This document shows, in pieces, positions 31,445 to 39,911 of a stretch of DNA of 64,000 nt. Source of the DNA: Pseudomonas sp. PB120. Lineage in GTDB: Bacteria; Pseudomonadota; Gammaproteobacteria; Pseudomonadales; Pseudomonadaceae. Numbering within the stretch: the first letter of the stretch is position 1; the number at the start of each line of letters is the position of its first letter. The stretch covers positions 1-64,000 of the forward strand of contig NZ_RWIN01000089.1 in assembly GCF_009761815.1 (NCBI RefSeq). The letters are read 5' to 3'. Position numbers and translations under genes: made by a program. The notes under the pieces were generated by a model that saw only the letters and a list, made by a program, of their open reading frames with translations, had not been told where the DNA came from and did no database searches.

Positions 31445-33346
31445 CTACAACTTTGCCTGACGGACGGCACCGCTTCGAGACTTGGCCATGGCAGCCAGTC
31501 TCACCGCCACATTGGCCGCGCCATAACCGGCATAGCCATTCTTGCGCTGGATGATTTCAAAGAAAAACCGCCCTTCGAACGGTTCCGTGTACACATGGAA
31601 CAGCTCGCCGCCCTGGGCATCGCGGTCGTACAGCACATTGAAATAGGCCAGCTCGCTCAGGAACTCGTCGTCGAAATCGAACCGTGCCGCCAGGTCATCG
31701 TAGTAGTTGAGCGGAATATCCAGCAGCGGTACGCCCGCCTCCTTGGCCCGGCTGACTTCGGCGAAAATGTCATCGCAATCGAAGGCAATGTGATGCACGC
31801 CGGAACCGCGATAACTCGACAGCGCGTGTGAGATCGCAGTGTTACGGTTCTCGGAAATGTTCAACGGCAAACGAATCGAACTGTCGCGGCTGCGCAGCGC
31901 CCGGCTCTTCACCAGACCGTAGGGGTCGGGCAACACCACTTCATCGTCAGCCTCGAAATCCAGCAGGCTTTTATAGAACAGCACCCAACTGTCGAGGCTG
32001 TCGGCCGGCAACGCCATGGCCATGTGGTCGATACGCTTGAGCCCGCCGCTGGCCACCGCCGCCGGTTGCAGATTGAAATCGGTGTCGTAGACGTCGGCCT
32101 CCTGATCCACCAGGTAAATCAGGCTGCCATCCGGCGCACGCACGGCGGCCAGTTCCAGTTCGTTGGGCCCCACCAGTCCGCGATACGGCTGGCCTTTGTA
32201 GGCCACGGCCCGGGCCAACGCACTGGCGCTGTCCTTGACGCGCACGGCGGTGGCACACAGTGACGGGCCGTGAGCCTCGAAAAAACTGTGAGCGAATGAG
32301 TAAGGCTCGGAGTTGAGAATCAGGTTGATATCGCCCTGACGCAGCAGGCTGACACTTTTGGAACGATGCTGGCCCGCCTTGACGAATCCCAACCGCTCCA
32401 GCCAGTGAGAGAGCTTGGCGCCAAGGCTTTCGTCCACGGCGAACTCAAGGAATTCGATGCCGTTGTATTCGCTGGCCTTGGGCGTCGCGAACAGAATGTC
32501 AGGACTGGCCGTGGGTTTGGCTTCCTGCGCCAAGCGCTCACGGGTTTTTTCCTCGAGGTACAGCAACGAACGCAACCCGTCGGCGGCATTGGCCCGAGGC
32601 GGCGCAGCGCGGAAGCCGTCGTTGAAGATTTCCAGCGAGAGTGGCCCGGTGTAGCCACTCTTGATGATCGGCGCGAGAAAACCCGGAAGATCGAATTCAC
32701 CCTGGCCCGGGAAACAGCGGAAATGGCGGCTCCACTCCAGCACGTCCATGGCCAGAATTGGCGCGTCGGCCATTTGTACGAAGAATATTTTGTCGCCGGG
32801 GATCTCGGCGATGGCCGTCGGATCGCCCTTGAGCGATAGCGTGTGGAAACTGTCCAGCAACACGCCCAGGCTCGGGTGATCGGCCTGGCGGACGATGTTC
32901 CACACCTGTTGATACGTGTTCACGTGACGACCCCACGCCAACGCCTCGTAACCAATCCGCAGTCCCCGAGCACCGGCTCGCTCGGCCAGCAGGCGCAAAT
33001 CATCGACGAGGATTTGCTCATCACCGATTGAATCGGCGGAAGCGTTACTGCACACCAGCACCAGGTCGGTGCCCAGTTCCTGCATCAGGTCGAACTTGCG
33101 CTCGGCCCGTTCCAGATTGCGCGCCAGACGATCACGGCGGCAGCCTTCGAAGTCGCGGAACGGTTGAAACAGGGTGATGGCGATCCCGAGATCGGCACAC
33201 ATCTGCTTAATTTCCCGGGGGCTGCCGTCGTAGTACAGCAAGTCGTTTTCGAAAATCTCCACGCCGTCGAAACCGGCGGCGGCAATGGCTTCGAGTTTTT
33301 CCGGCAGGGTACCGCTCAAGGATACGGTGGCAATGGAACGCTGCAT
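31445..33346 (-). CDS. quiC: 3-dehydroshikimate dehydratase, QuiC-type fusion
   Basis: Converts 3-dehydroshikimate to protocatechuate, the entry to the beta-ketoadipate pathway. The 633-residue protein is a natural fusion: an N-terminal xylose-isomerase-like TIM barrel (about 1-280) with metal-site residues such as the Glu in LSLEIFND, and a C-terminal pair of vicinal-oxygen-chelate domains (about 290-625) resembling 4-hydroxyphenylpyruvate dioxygenase. The dehydratase activity of this fused form is established in Pseudomonas; the role of the second half is less clear. Its promoter motif lies 250 bp upstream, leaving a long leader that contains a 43-bp-arm hairpin. Confidence 0.92.
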   Translation of the reverse strand: MQRSIATVSLSGTLPEKLEAIAAAGFDGVEIFENDLLYYDGSPREIKQMCADLGIAITLFQPFRDFEGCRRDRLARNLERAERKFDLMQELGTDLVLVCSNASADSIGDEQILVDDLRLLAERAGARGLRIGYEALAWGRHVNTYQQVWNIVRQADHPSLGVLLDSFHTLSLKGDPTAIAEIPGDKIFFVQMADAPILAMDVLEWSRHFRCFPGQGEFDLPGFLAPIIKSGYTGPLSLEIFNDGFRAAPPRANAADGLRSLLYLEEKTRERLAQEAKPTASPDILFATPKASEYNGIEFLEFAVDESLGAKLSHWLERLGFVKAGQHRSKSVSLLRQGDINLILNSEPYSFAHSFFEAHGPSLCATAVRVKDSASALARAVAYKGQPYRGLVGPNELELAAVRAPDGSLIYLVDQEADVYDTDFNLQPAAVASGGLKRIDHMAMALPADSLDSWVLFYKSLLDFEADDEVVLPDPYGLVKSRALRSRDSSIRLPLNISENRNTAISHALSSYRGSGVHHIAFDCDDIFAEVSRAKEAGVPLLDIPLNYYDDLAARFDFDDEFLSELAYFNVLYDRDAQGGELFHVYTEPFEGRFFFEIIQRKNGYAGYGAANVAVRLAAMAKSRSGAVRQAKL

Positions 33347-33404
33347 GTTTCGACTCCCGGTGGTGGAGGCAATCTTGTTAGGGGTATTGCACGCTTTCGC
33401 TTTT

Positions 33405-33537
33405 TGTAGCGGCTGGCGAAGCCTGCGTTCGGCTGCGAAGCAGTCGTGTAATCAGGCGATGCCGTCTTACAGGGAAACCGCGTGCGCTGGTTTTACGACT
33501 GCTTCGCAGCCGAACGCAGGCTTCGCCAGCGGCTACA
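33405..33537. repeat. long inverted repeat with 43-bp arms
   Basis: Arms at 33405-33447 and 33495-33537 are complementary at 42 of 43 positions (one G/C swap near the ends) around a 47-bp loop. The core CTGCGTTCGGCTGCGAAGC belongs to a REP class different from the GAGCGAGC type elsewhere in the window. It falls inside the inferred quiC leader. Confidence 0.9.
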
Positions 33538-33593
33538 AGGGATCGCGTTAATCTTGCGGTAAATTATTGTCTTCGTAGATCCACACAGCAATT

Positions 33594-33616
33594 CAAAGTG
33601 TACTATCCGGTTAGTT
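33594..33616 (-). promoter_or_regulatory. quiC promoter/operator with TAACCGGATAG motif
   Basis: On the minus strand, AACTAACCGGATAGTACACT aligns with the aroQ site AATTAACCGGTTAGTACAAT at 17 of 20 positions. TACACT can serve as -10 for leftward transcription to quiC. The centre CTA-ACCGGA-TAG is an imperfect palindrome. Confidence 0.65.
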
Positions 33617-33620
33617 TTGC

Positions 33621-33635
33621 GTGCGATTATCGAAC
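33621..33635 (-). promoter_or_regulatory. PcaR-type operator
   Basis: On the minus strand it reads GTTCGATAATCGCAC, identical to the 15-bp PcaR site that I recall being reported for the pca promoters of P. putida. It sits 5 bp upstream of the quiC promoter motif and 132 bp before the MFS gene. It would tie transport or 3-dehydroshikimate dehydration to protocatechuate catabolism. Confidence 0.7.
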
Positions 33636-33766
33636 ACAATGGCCTTTGGCGAATTGACGATTTTTCGCCCACTGCGCAACATCGACCCCACATTGAGCCC
33701 GGTCACACACATCGGTCTCGGTGACCAAAGACCCAGAACACCACATAAAAATAATCGGTGGCCTAC

Positions 33767-35107
33767 ATGACTCCTTCTCAAAGCTCTCCCGTGGAGCGTT
33801 CCTCCATGACCCATGCCGCTGGCGGCATCGGCGAAAAAATCCGCGGCGCCATGGCGGTCGGAAAAACCCGTTGGGGCATGTTGGCGCTGGTGTTTTTCGC
33901 CACCACCCTGAACTACATCGACCGCGCCGCACTGGGCGTCATGCAGCCCATCCTCGCCAAGGAAATGAGCTGGACGGCGATGGACTACGCCAACATCAAC
34001 TTCTGGTTCCAGGTCGGTTACGCCATCGGTTTCGTGCTGCAAGGCCGGTTGATCGACCGGGTAGGCGTCAAGCGTGTGTTCTTCTGCGCCGTGCTGCTCT
34101 GGAGCATTGCCACCGGCGCCCACGGCCTGGCCACCTCGGCGGTCGGCTTTATGGTTTGTCGGTTCATTCTCGGCCTGACCGAAGCCGCCAACTACCCGGC
34201 CTGCGTGAAAACCACGCGGTTGTGGTTCCCGGCCGGCGAACGCGCCGTGGCCACCGGCATCTTCAACGCCGGGACCAACGTCGGCGCGATGTTCACCCCG
34301 ATGCTGCTTCCACTGATCCTGCACGTATGGGGCTGGCAGGCCGCGTTCCTGTGCATGTCGGCACTGGGCGGGATCTGGTTGCTGTTCTGGGGCTTGAAGT
34401 ATTTCAACCCGGAAGAACACCCGAGCGTCAAACAATCGGAACTGGACTACATCCAGAAGGAAGTCGAACCGGAACAGGCCCGCGTACCGTTCTCGAAAAT
34501 CCTGCGCATGCGTGGCACCTGGGCTTTCGCCCTCGCCTACTCGATGACCGCGCCGGTGTTCTGGTTCTACCTGTATTGGCTGCCGCCGTTCCTGAATCAG
34601 CAATACAACCTGGGGATCAACGTGACCCAGATGGGTATCCCGCTGATCATCATTTACCTGACCGCTGACTTCGGCAGTGTAGGTGGCGGGATTCTTTCCT
34701 CGTTCCTGATCGGCCGCGGAATCAATCCGATCAAGGCGCGACTGATGTCCATGTTCCTGTTCGCCTGCTGCATCGTCGGCGTAATCATGGCGGCTGGTTC
34801 AAGCAGCCTGTGGGTCGCCGTGTTCGCCATCTCCCTGGCCATCGGCGCGCACCAGGCCTGGACCGCGAACATCTGGAGCCTGGTGATGGACTACACGCCT
34901 AAACACATGATGAGTACGGTGTTCGGTTTCGGCGGCATGTGCGCCGCCATCGGCGGGATGTTCATGACCCAGTTGGTCGGCCACATCCTGACGGTCACCA
35001 ACAACAACTACACCGTGCTGTTCACCCTGATTCCGGCGATGTACTTCATCGCGCTGACCTGGATGTACTTCATGGCGCCACGCAAGATTCCGACGGTCAC
35101 CGAATAA
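33767..35107 (+). CDS. MFS transporter, likely hydroaromatic acid importer
   Basis: A 446-residue major facilitator of the anion:cation symporter (ACS/hexuronate-like) group with 12 predicted helices. The ACS opening TTLNYIDRAALGVMQPIL (about 48-65) and the RLIDRVGVKRVFF loop are clear. Position divergent to quiC, and beside a PcaR-type box, suggests uptake of quinate, shikimate or 3-dehydroshikimate; this is inference. The ATG at 33767 has GGTGG ahead; a GTG three codons earlier or an ATG at 33806 behind GTGGAG are alternatives. It ends in a strong hairpin. Confidence 0.85.
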   Translation: MTPSQSSPVERSSMTHAAGGIGEKIRGAMAVGKTRWGMLALVFFATTLNYIDRAALGVMQPILAKEMSWTAMDYANINFWFQVGYAIGFVLQGRLIDRVGVKRVFFCAVLLWSIATGAHGLATSAVGFMVCRFILGLTEAANYPACVKTTRLWFPAGERAVATGIFNAGTNVGAMFTPMLLPLILHVWGWQAAFLCMSALGGIWLLFWGLKYFNPEEHPSVKQSELDYIQKEVEPEQARVPFSKILRMRGTWAFALAYSMTAPVFWFYLYWLPPFLNQQYNLGINVTQMGIPLIIIYLTADFGSVGGGILSSFLIGRGINPIKARLMSMFLFACCIVGVIMAAGSSSLWVAVFAISLAIGAHQAWTANIWSLVMDYTPKHMMSTVFGFGGMCAAIGGMFMTQLVGHILTVTNNNYTVLFTLIPAMYFIALTWMYFMAPRKIPTVTE

Positions 35108-35118
35108 AATGCCCTCTC

Positions 35119-35146
35119 AGGCAGGCCTGATTCCAGGCCTGCCTTT
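35119..35146. terminator. terminator between MFS and EamA genes
   Basis: An 11-bp stem AGGCAGGCCTG / CAGGCCTGCCT with ATTC loop, followed by TTTCT, lies 12 bp after the MFS stop and before the convergent EamA stop. Confidence 0.82.
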
Positions 35147-35155
35147 CTACTTTTC

Positions 35156-36034
35156 CTACCGACGACTCTGCTGCCACGCCGCCGCCAGGCCGCTGCAGCA
35201 AATCACTGCGATCCCGACCACCGTGGTCAGGGTCGGCGTGTGGGAAAACAGCAACCATCCCAGCAAACCGGCAAACACGATCTGGCAGTAGCCGAACGGC
35301 GCCAGCAGCGCCGGCGCGGCGTAGCGGAATGCCTGGGTCAGAAACAAATGCGCCGTCATCCCGCAGGCCCCCAGCGCCACCATCATCAATCCGTGTCCAA
35401 GGCTTGGCATTTGCCAGAAGAACGGCACCAGCGCACTCATCACCAAGGTGTTGCACAGCCCCGCGAAGAAGTTGCTGGTGGTCGGGCTGTCGATGTTGCT
35501 GAGCTTGCGGGTGAGCAATTGATAGAAGCAGAAAAACAGCGCCGAACAGAGCGGCAACAGCACCGCTGGCGTAAACAGATCACCGCCGGGATGGACGATG
35601 ATCAACACACCGGCAAATCCGCAGATCACTGCGATCCATTGGCCCCGGGTGACGTGCTCCTTCAACAGCGGTACCGACAATGCGGTGACCAGCACCGGTG
35701 CAAGGAAGTTGACCGCCGTGGCTTCAGCCAACGGGATGTACTGCAACCCTGTGGTGAAAAACAGACTGGTGCCCAACAGGCACAACGCCCTTAGCACCTG
35801 CAGCAACGGCCGTTTGGTGCGTAGGACACCTAACCCGGCTTGCGGCAGAAAAATCCCGGCCATCAAGAGTGTGTGAACCACGTAGCGGGCCCAGACCACC
35901 ATGACGATCGGGTAAAAACCCGAGAGGTATTTCGACAAGGCGTCATGGCTGGAGAAGAGGAAGGTGGCGACGACGATCAGCAAAATCCCTTTGAAGGGAT
36001 GGTTTACGCCGGAAAGCGGGGTGCTGACGGTCAT
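35156..36034 (-). CDS. EamA/DMT-family transporter
   Basis: A 292-residue inner-membrane protein with ten predicted helices, formed by two EamA repeats (about 15-145 and 155-285). The first repeat opens with FKGILLIVVATFLFSSHDALSKYL, described by its parts FSSHDALSKY. Family members export metabolites or drugs; substrate unknown. The ATG at 36034 with AGAGG ahead is chosen over a longer reading that runs into the REPIN. The neighbouring IclR regulator has a candidate operator (36254-36270) upstream of this gene, which suggests control of this exporter. Confidence 0.88.
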   Translation of the reverse strand: MTVSTPLSGVNHPFKGILLIVVATFLFSSHDALSKYLSGFYPIVMVVWARYVVHTLLMAGIFLPQAGLGVLRTKRPLLQVLRALCLLGTSLFFTTGLQYIPLAEATAVNFLAPVLVTALSVPLLKEHVTRGQWIAVICGFAGVLIIVHPGGDLFTPAVLLPLCSALFFCFYQLLTRKLSNIDSPTTSNFFAGLCNTLVMSALVPFFWQMPSLGHGLMMVALGACGMTAHLFLTQAFRYAAPALLAPFGYCQIVFAGLLGWLLFSHTPTLTTVVGIAVICCSGLAAAWQQSRR

Positions 36035-36059
36035 GAAAAGCCTCTGGATGAAATCGGAA

Positions 36060-36188
36060 TGTGGCGAGGGAGCTTGCTCCCGCTGGACTGCGCAGCAGTC
36101 CCAAATCAGCAAGGTGTTTCATGTACGGACTATTCAGAATAGCCGGCGACCGCTTCGCGGCCGAGCGGGAGCAAGCTCCCTCGCCACA
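36060..36188. repeat. REPIN, GTGGCGAGGGAGC variant
   Basis: TGTGGCGAGGGAGCTTGCTC at 36060-36079 and the inverse GAGCAAGCTCCCTCGCCACA at 36169-36188. Same variant as the one between morA and glyA. Confidence 0.87.
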
Positions 36189-36253
36189 AGTTCAACCAAT
36201 CTGAATAATTTAGAACCTGGTTCCATATTTTCATACGCGCGAATATAAGAAAG

Positions 36254-36270
36254 TGTTCGATCAGCGAACA
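36254..36270. promoter_or_regulatory. candidate IclR-type operator
   Basis: TGTTCG-ATCAG-CGAACA is a perfect inverted repeat with a 5-bp spacer. GTTCG...CGAAC is typical of IclR-family sites. It lies 28 bp past the IclR gene's stop and 220 bp upstream of the EamA start. Confidence 0.5.
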
Positions 36271-36298
36271 GATTCAAATAGGGTTTTCGCCACATTGA

Positions 36299-37075
36299 TT
36301 AGCTAAACAATTCTGACGCCAGGCTCGCCGCCGCCAACTCCTCGGTAAACTTCAACAGCAGCGGCGCCAACTCATGCAACCGTGCCCCCGGCATCCGCGC
36401 GCTCGGCCCGGCAATGCTCAGCACACCGATCACCCGCCCATCGCTCGGGTGTCGTACCACGGCAGCAATGGCCGAGGTCCCCACCGCCGAGCTTTCTTCG
36501 ACCCAGGCATAACCCTGCTCTCGCGCCAGGCGCAGACGCTCCAGCAACTCAATGTTGGAACGCGGCGCGTTCGGCCCCAGGTCTTTGGGCCGGTCACCGC
36601 CCTGGCGCTCCACCAGCGATAAGGCTTCGGCGTCGCTCATGCACGCCAGCCACGCATGCCCCGACGCGGTGTAGAAAAGCGGCGCATCGCGGCCCATGTC
36701 CGGGTCATAACGCAGTCCCGAACGGGCGCCCTGGGACTTGGCGATCCACGTCTGCCGTTCACCCTCGATCACCCCCAGGCGCACCAGTTCCCCGGTTTCC
36801 AGCGCCAATCGGTCGAGCACCGGCTGTACGATGTCCGCGCCACTGCTCGACAAGTAGCGGAAACCCATCGCGACCAGTTTGGTCGACAGGTGATAGCGCA
36901 GGTTATCCGGGTTTTGCCGCACGTAGCCCAGCCGAATCAGTTCGGCCAACAGGCGATGGGTCGCGCTCTTGGGAATGTCCAGTTGCTCCGCTAACGTCTG
37001 CATCGGCAGCCCGCGCGGGTCACTGGTGAGGCTTTCCAGCACGCTGAAAACACGTTCGATCTGACTGCCGGCCAT
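36299..37075 (-). CDS. IclR-family transcriptional regulator
   Basis: A 258-residue regulator with an N-terminal winged HTH (about 5-60; LAEQLDIPKSATHRLLAEL) and an IclR effector domain (about 80-250; YTASGHAWLACM and GTSAIAAVV). The operon order (IclR then EamA on the same strand) and two GTTCG-type inverted repeats around it suggest autoregulation and control of the exporter. Its own length and context do not mark it as PcaR. The ligand is unknown. Confidence 0.92.
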   Translation of the reverse strand: MAGSQIERVFSVLESLTSDPRGLPMQTLAEQLDIPKSATHRLLAELIRLGYVRQNPDNLRYHLSTKLVAMGFRYLSSSGADIVQPVLDRLALETGELVRLGVIEGERQTWIAKSQGARSGLRYDPDMGRDAPLFYTASGHAWLACMSDAEALSLVERQGGDRPKDLGPNAPRSNIELLERLRLAREQGYAWVEESSAVGTSAIAAVVRHPSDGRVIGVLSIAGPSARMPGARLHELAPLLLKFTEELAAASLASELFS

Positions 37076-37097
37076 AAGGGAGTTCCGTGCAAAATGT

Positions 37098-37117
37098 GTT
37101 CGATTCTAGAATACAAC
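37098..37117. promoter_or_regulatory. candidate autoregulatory operator of the IclR gene
   Basis: GTT-CG-ATTCTAGAAT-AC-AAC is a dyad with a perfect 10-bp core (37103-37112) and matching outer GTT/AAC, 23-42 bp before the IclR ATG. Confidence 0.5.
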
Positions 37118-37344
37118 TGACCGAATGCGAAATCTGGAACTCGCTGCTGATATCCACTCGCGCGATAAAAACCCGTCGCCTGACGGAATTCGATGAGCTA
37201 TCCACGTTCCTACAGTCAGCCCCGTTCCCGGCGCAACCATGGCAGCCGGGAATTTGCCCGTGGGCGAAAAGCCGGACGACCGGACTGGCGCCGCCCCCAC
37301 ACACCAGCAACACTCATCCCCACGGATAAACAGAGGATTCCCAC

Positions 37345-38238
37345 ATGCTATGGAAAAAAGGCCGACGCAGCGACAACGTGGTCGATGCCCGTGGCGATGA
37401 TGTCGGCGGCGGCGGTGGCGGGATGCGTTTTGGTGGCGGCAAGGGGCTGAGCCTCACCGCCATCATCCTGATCGTCGGGATCGGCTGGATCACTGGCCAG
37501 GACCCGATGCAGATCCTCGGGCAACTGACCGGGCAGATGAGCGAGCAGTCGGCGCCCGCGTCGACGCAAACCCGCAAGGCGCCGCCGGCCAATGACGAAG
37601 GCGCAGAGTTCGTGCGTTCGATCCTCGGCGACACCGAAGACACCTGGGGCCAGATTTTTCAGCAGGCAGGTCGCCAATATAAGAACCCGACGCTGGTGCT
37701 GTTCAGCAATCGGGTGAACTCGGCCTGCGGCCTGGCGACATCCGCGACAGGTCCGTTCTATTGCCCGGCAGACCAGAAGGTCTATCTGGACATGGCGTTC
37801 TTCCAGGAAATGTCGCAACGATTTTCTGCGGCTGGCGACTTCGCTCAGGCCTACGTAATCGCTCACGAAGTCGGACACCATGTTCAGACCTTGCTGGGCG
37901 TTTCAGCGAAAATTCAGACAGCTCGCCAGCAAGGCCGGCAGATGGAAGGCGACGGCGGTTTGCTGGTACGCCAGGAACTGCAGGCCGATTGCCTGGCCGG
38001 GGTCTGGGCCAACAACGCACAAAAACGCCTGAACTGGCTGGAACCGGGTGACATCGAAGAAGCCTTGAACGCCGCCAATGCCATTGGCGACGACCGTTTA
38101 CAGCAACAAGGCCAGGGGCGCGTCGTACCGGACTCGTTTACCCATGGCACGTCGGCGCAAAGGGTGCGCTGGTTCAAAACCGGATTCGCGCAAGGTCAGG
38201 TCAGCCAGTGCGATACCTTTGCGACGAAAAACCTGTAA
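37345..38238 (+). CDS. neutral zinc metallopeptidase, YpfJ family
   Basis: A 297-residue protein with a glycine-rich cytoplasmic start, one membrane helix (about 35-50) and a metallopeptidase domain bearing HEVGHH at 174-179 (zinc ligands H174 and H178, catalytic E175). The later ELQADCLAGVWA segment is typical of the family and should give a third ligand. The mature domain would face the periplasm. AGAGGA fixes the start. The next gene begins at the base after its stop, so the two are co-translated. Physiological substrates are unknown. Confidence 0.9.
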   Translation: MLWKKGRRSDNVVDARGDDVGGGGGGMRFGGGKGLSLTAIILIVGIGWITGQDPMQILGQLTGQMSEQSAPASTQTRKAPPANDEGAEFVRSILGDTEDTWGQIFQQAGRQYKNPTLVLFSNRVNSACGLATSATGPFYCPADQKVYLDMAFFQEMSQRFSAAGDFAQAYVIAHEVGHHVQTLLGVSAKIQTARQQGRQMEGDGGLLVRQELQADCLAGVWANNAQKRLNWLEPGDIEEALNAANAIGDDRLQQQGQGRVVPDSFTHGTSAQRVRWFKTGFAQGQVSQCDTFATKNL

Positions 38239-39198
38239 ATGAAAACGTGGCTGTTGGTTTTACTGTTTACCTGCACAAACGCCCTGGCGACCGAGCATGG
38301 GGTCAAGGAGATCAGCCCCGGTCGCCTGCTGTTGAAAGAAGGTGAGATGGCCGTGGGCATCGGCCCGGCGCCGGCGAAAATCGAACGCGTGCTGATCATC
38401 ATCCACGGCCGGTTGCGCAATGCCGAAACCTACCGCCAGAGCGCCGAACGCGCCGCCGAGCTGGCCGGGCAAAGCGCGACCACACTGGTGATCGCCCCGC
38501 AATTTCTCAATGAATCCGACATCGCACTCCACCCGGTGGCCGACACTGTGTTGCGCTGGCAGGGAAATGACTGGATGGCGGGCGGTTTATCCAGCGCGCC
38601 TTTCGCGCTGAGTTCCTACGCCGCACTCGACCAGATCATCGCCCGGATCGGCGATCGTCGACAGTTTCCGGACGTGAAGGAAGTGGTCATCGCCGGCCAC
38701 TCCGGCGGTGCTCAAGTGGTGCAGCGCTATGCGTTGTTGAGCCAGGATCAGCCAGCCCTCGAGGCGGCTGGCGTGAAGGTGCGTTATGTCATCGCCAACC
38801 CGTCTTCGTACGCCTATTTCGATGAGCGACGCCCCGTGGCGTTTAACCATGCGGCCTGCCCCGGGTTCAATCGCTGGAAGTATGGGCTGTCGGATTTACC
38901 GGCCTATGCCGAAGGAAAAACGCCCGCGCAACTGGAGGAAAACTACGTCACACGCGACATCGTTTATTTGCTTGGGCAGCAGGACATCGACCCGCATCAC
39001 CCGGCGCTGGACAAAGGGTGTGAGGCCCAAGCCCAGGGTGCTTATCGTTTGGTTCGCGGGCGCAATTATTTTGATTACCTGAAGCGCAACCATCCGCAGG
39101 GGTTGAATCAGCAGCTGATCGAAGTGCCCGGGGTTGGGCACAATGGGGATGCGATGTTTACGGCGCCTGAGGGGCAGAAGGTGTTGTTCGGGCAGTAA
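38239..39198 (+). CDS. secreted alpha/beta-hydrolase-like protein
   Basis: A 319-residue protein with a signal peptide (cleavage near residue 17, TNALA). It has an alpha/beta-hydrolase layout: an oxyanion-type HGR motif (56-58), the nucleophile elbow GHSGG (Ser155), and a late His in PGVGHNGDAM that could complete a triad. It starts directly after the metallopeptidase stop codon. The specific activity (lipase, esterase or amidase) is not evident. Confidence 0.8.
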   Translation: MKTWLLVLLFTCTNALATEHGVKEISPGRLLLKEGEMAVGIGPAPAKIERVLIIIHGRLRNAETYRQSAERAAELAGQSATTLVIAPQFLNESDIALHPVADTVLRWQGNDWMAGGLSSAPFALSSYAALDQIIARIGDRRQFPDVKEVVIAGHSGGAQVVQRYALLSQDQPALEAAGVKVRYVIANPSSYAYFDERRPVAFNHAACPGFNRWKYGLSDLPAYAEGKTPAQLEENYVTRDIVYLLGQQDIDPHHPALDKGCEAQAQGAYRLVRGRNYFDYLKRNHPQGLNQQLIEVPGVGHNGDAMFTAPEGQKVLFGQ

Positions 39199-39221
39199 GT
39201 TTTTTGCTGCTTGATCCGACG

Positions 39222-39312
39222 CCATCGCGAGCAGGCTCACTCCCACATTAATCACATTCGTTCAGAAATAACTCGGTCGAATGTGGGAGTGAGACCGGCT
39301 TGCCGGCGATGG
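39222..39312. repeat. REPIN
   Basis: CCATCGCGAGCAGGCTCACT at 39222-39241 faces a diverged copy ending TTGCCGGCGATGG at 39312, mixing two REP core variants. Confidence 0.75.
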
Positions 39313-39317
39313 GGCCC

Positions 39318-39911
39318 TCAAGCCGAAAGCATTTCTCGCAACGCCACACAATCCGCCGCATGCCAGTCGGTCAACTCCGGCCACGGATTCTCCGGCAGGT
39401 TCACCAGCACCGTGCGTGCGCCCGCTGCCCGACCACAATCCAGATCAAAGCGATAATCCCCGACCATCACCAACTCGCTCGCCGGCACATTCCAGGCCTG
39501 CGCCAGCTTCAGCAAACCACCGGGATGCGGTTTAGGCGGCGCTTCATCGCGGCCCAAAACATCTTCCACCGCGAAGCAGTCCGCCAGGCCGATGGCCTCA
39601 AGCGTCACGTGCGCCAATTCACGTGCATTGCGCGTGAGGATGCCCAGGCGATAACCGCGCCCGGCCAACTCTCGCACCAGCTCCACCGCACCTGGCGCGG
39701 GTTTCGAACCCAGCGCCAGATCCCGCTCGTGCTCAAGCAACCACGCATGCTTTGCCGCCGCTTCATCGGCCGGGAGCGCCGCGAGGTGGGTCAGGATGTC
39801 GTCTTCGGCCGGGATCGCCAAGGCCACGCGAATCGCCGCGAAGTCATGCACGGCCACCGTGAGGGTGCCGTCCATGTCGAACACCCAGTGCCGCACCTCG
39901 GCCAGGCTCAT
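39318..39911 (-). CDS. HAD-family hydrolase
   Basis: A 197-residue phosphatase-like protein. HAD motif I is FDMDGTLT (10-17), motif II ILTRNAR, motif III the Lys in PKPHP, and motif IV GDYRFDLDCG. It resembles phosphoglycolate phosphatase-like members, but substrate is unknown. The start ATG overlaps the tesB stop (ATGA), so it is coupled to tesB; a much longer frame reading back through tesB is an artefact. Confidence 0.88.
   Translation of the reverse strand: MSLAEVRHWVFDMDGTLTVAVHDFAAIRVALAIPAEDDILTHLAALPADEAAAKHAWLLEHERDLALGSKPAPGAVELVRELAGRGYRLGILTRNARELAHVTLEAIGLADCFAVEDVLGRDEAPPKPHPGGLLKLAQAWNVPASELVMVGDYRFDLDCGRAAGARTVLVNLPENPWPELTDWHAADCVALREMLSA

Larger units (their letters stand above)
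33347..33766. other. quiC / MFS divergent control region
   Basis: A 420-bp gap between divergent genes. From left to right it holds a long inverted repeat, the quiC promoter/operator motif and a PcaR-type box, then about 130 bp leading to the MFS gene. Confidence 0.75.

Noticed and set aside
33405..33537. mobile-element end or attachment site
   Set aside because: No transposase or direct target repeats flank the hairpin; REP class is the simpler explanation.
37193..37450. small basic protein ahead of the metallopeptidase
   Set aside because: It overlaps the metallopeptidase start in another frame, lacks a ribosome site, and its composition is that of translated GC-rich non-coding sequence.
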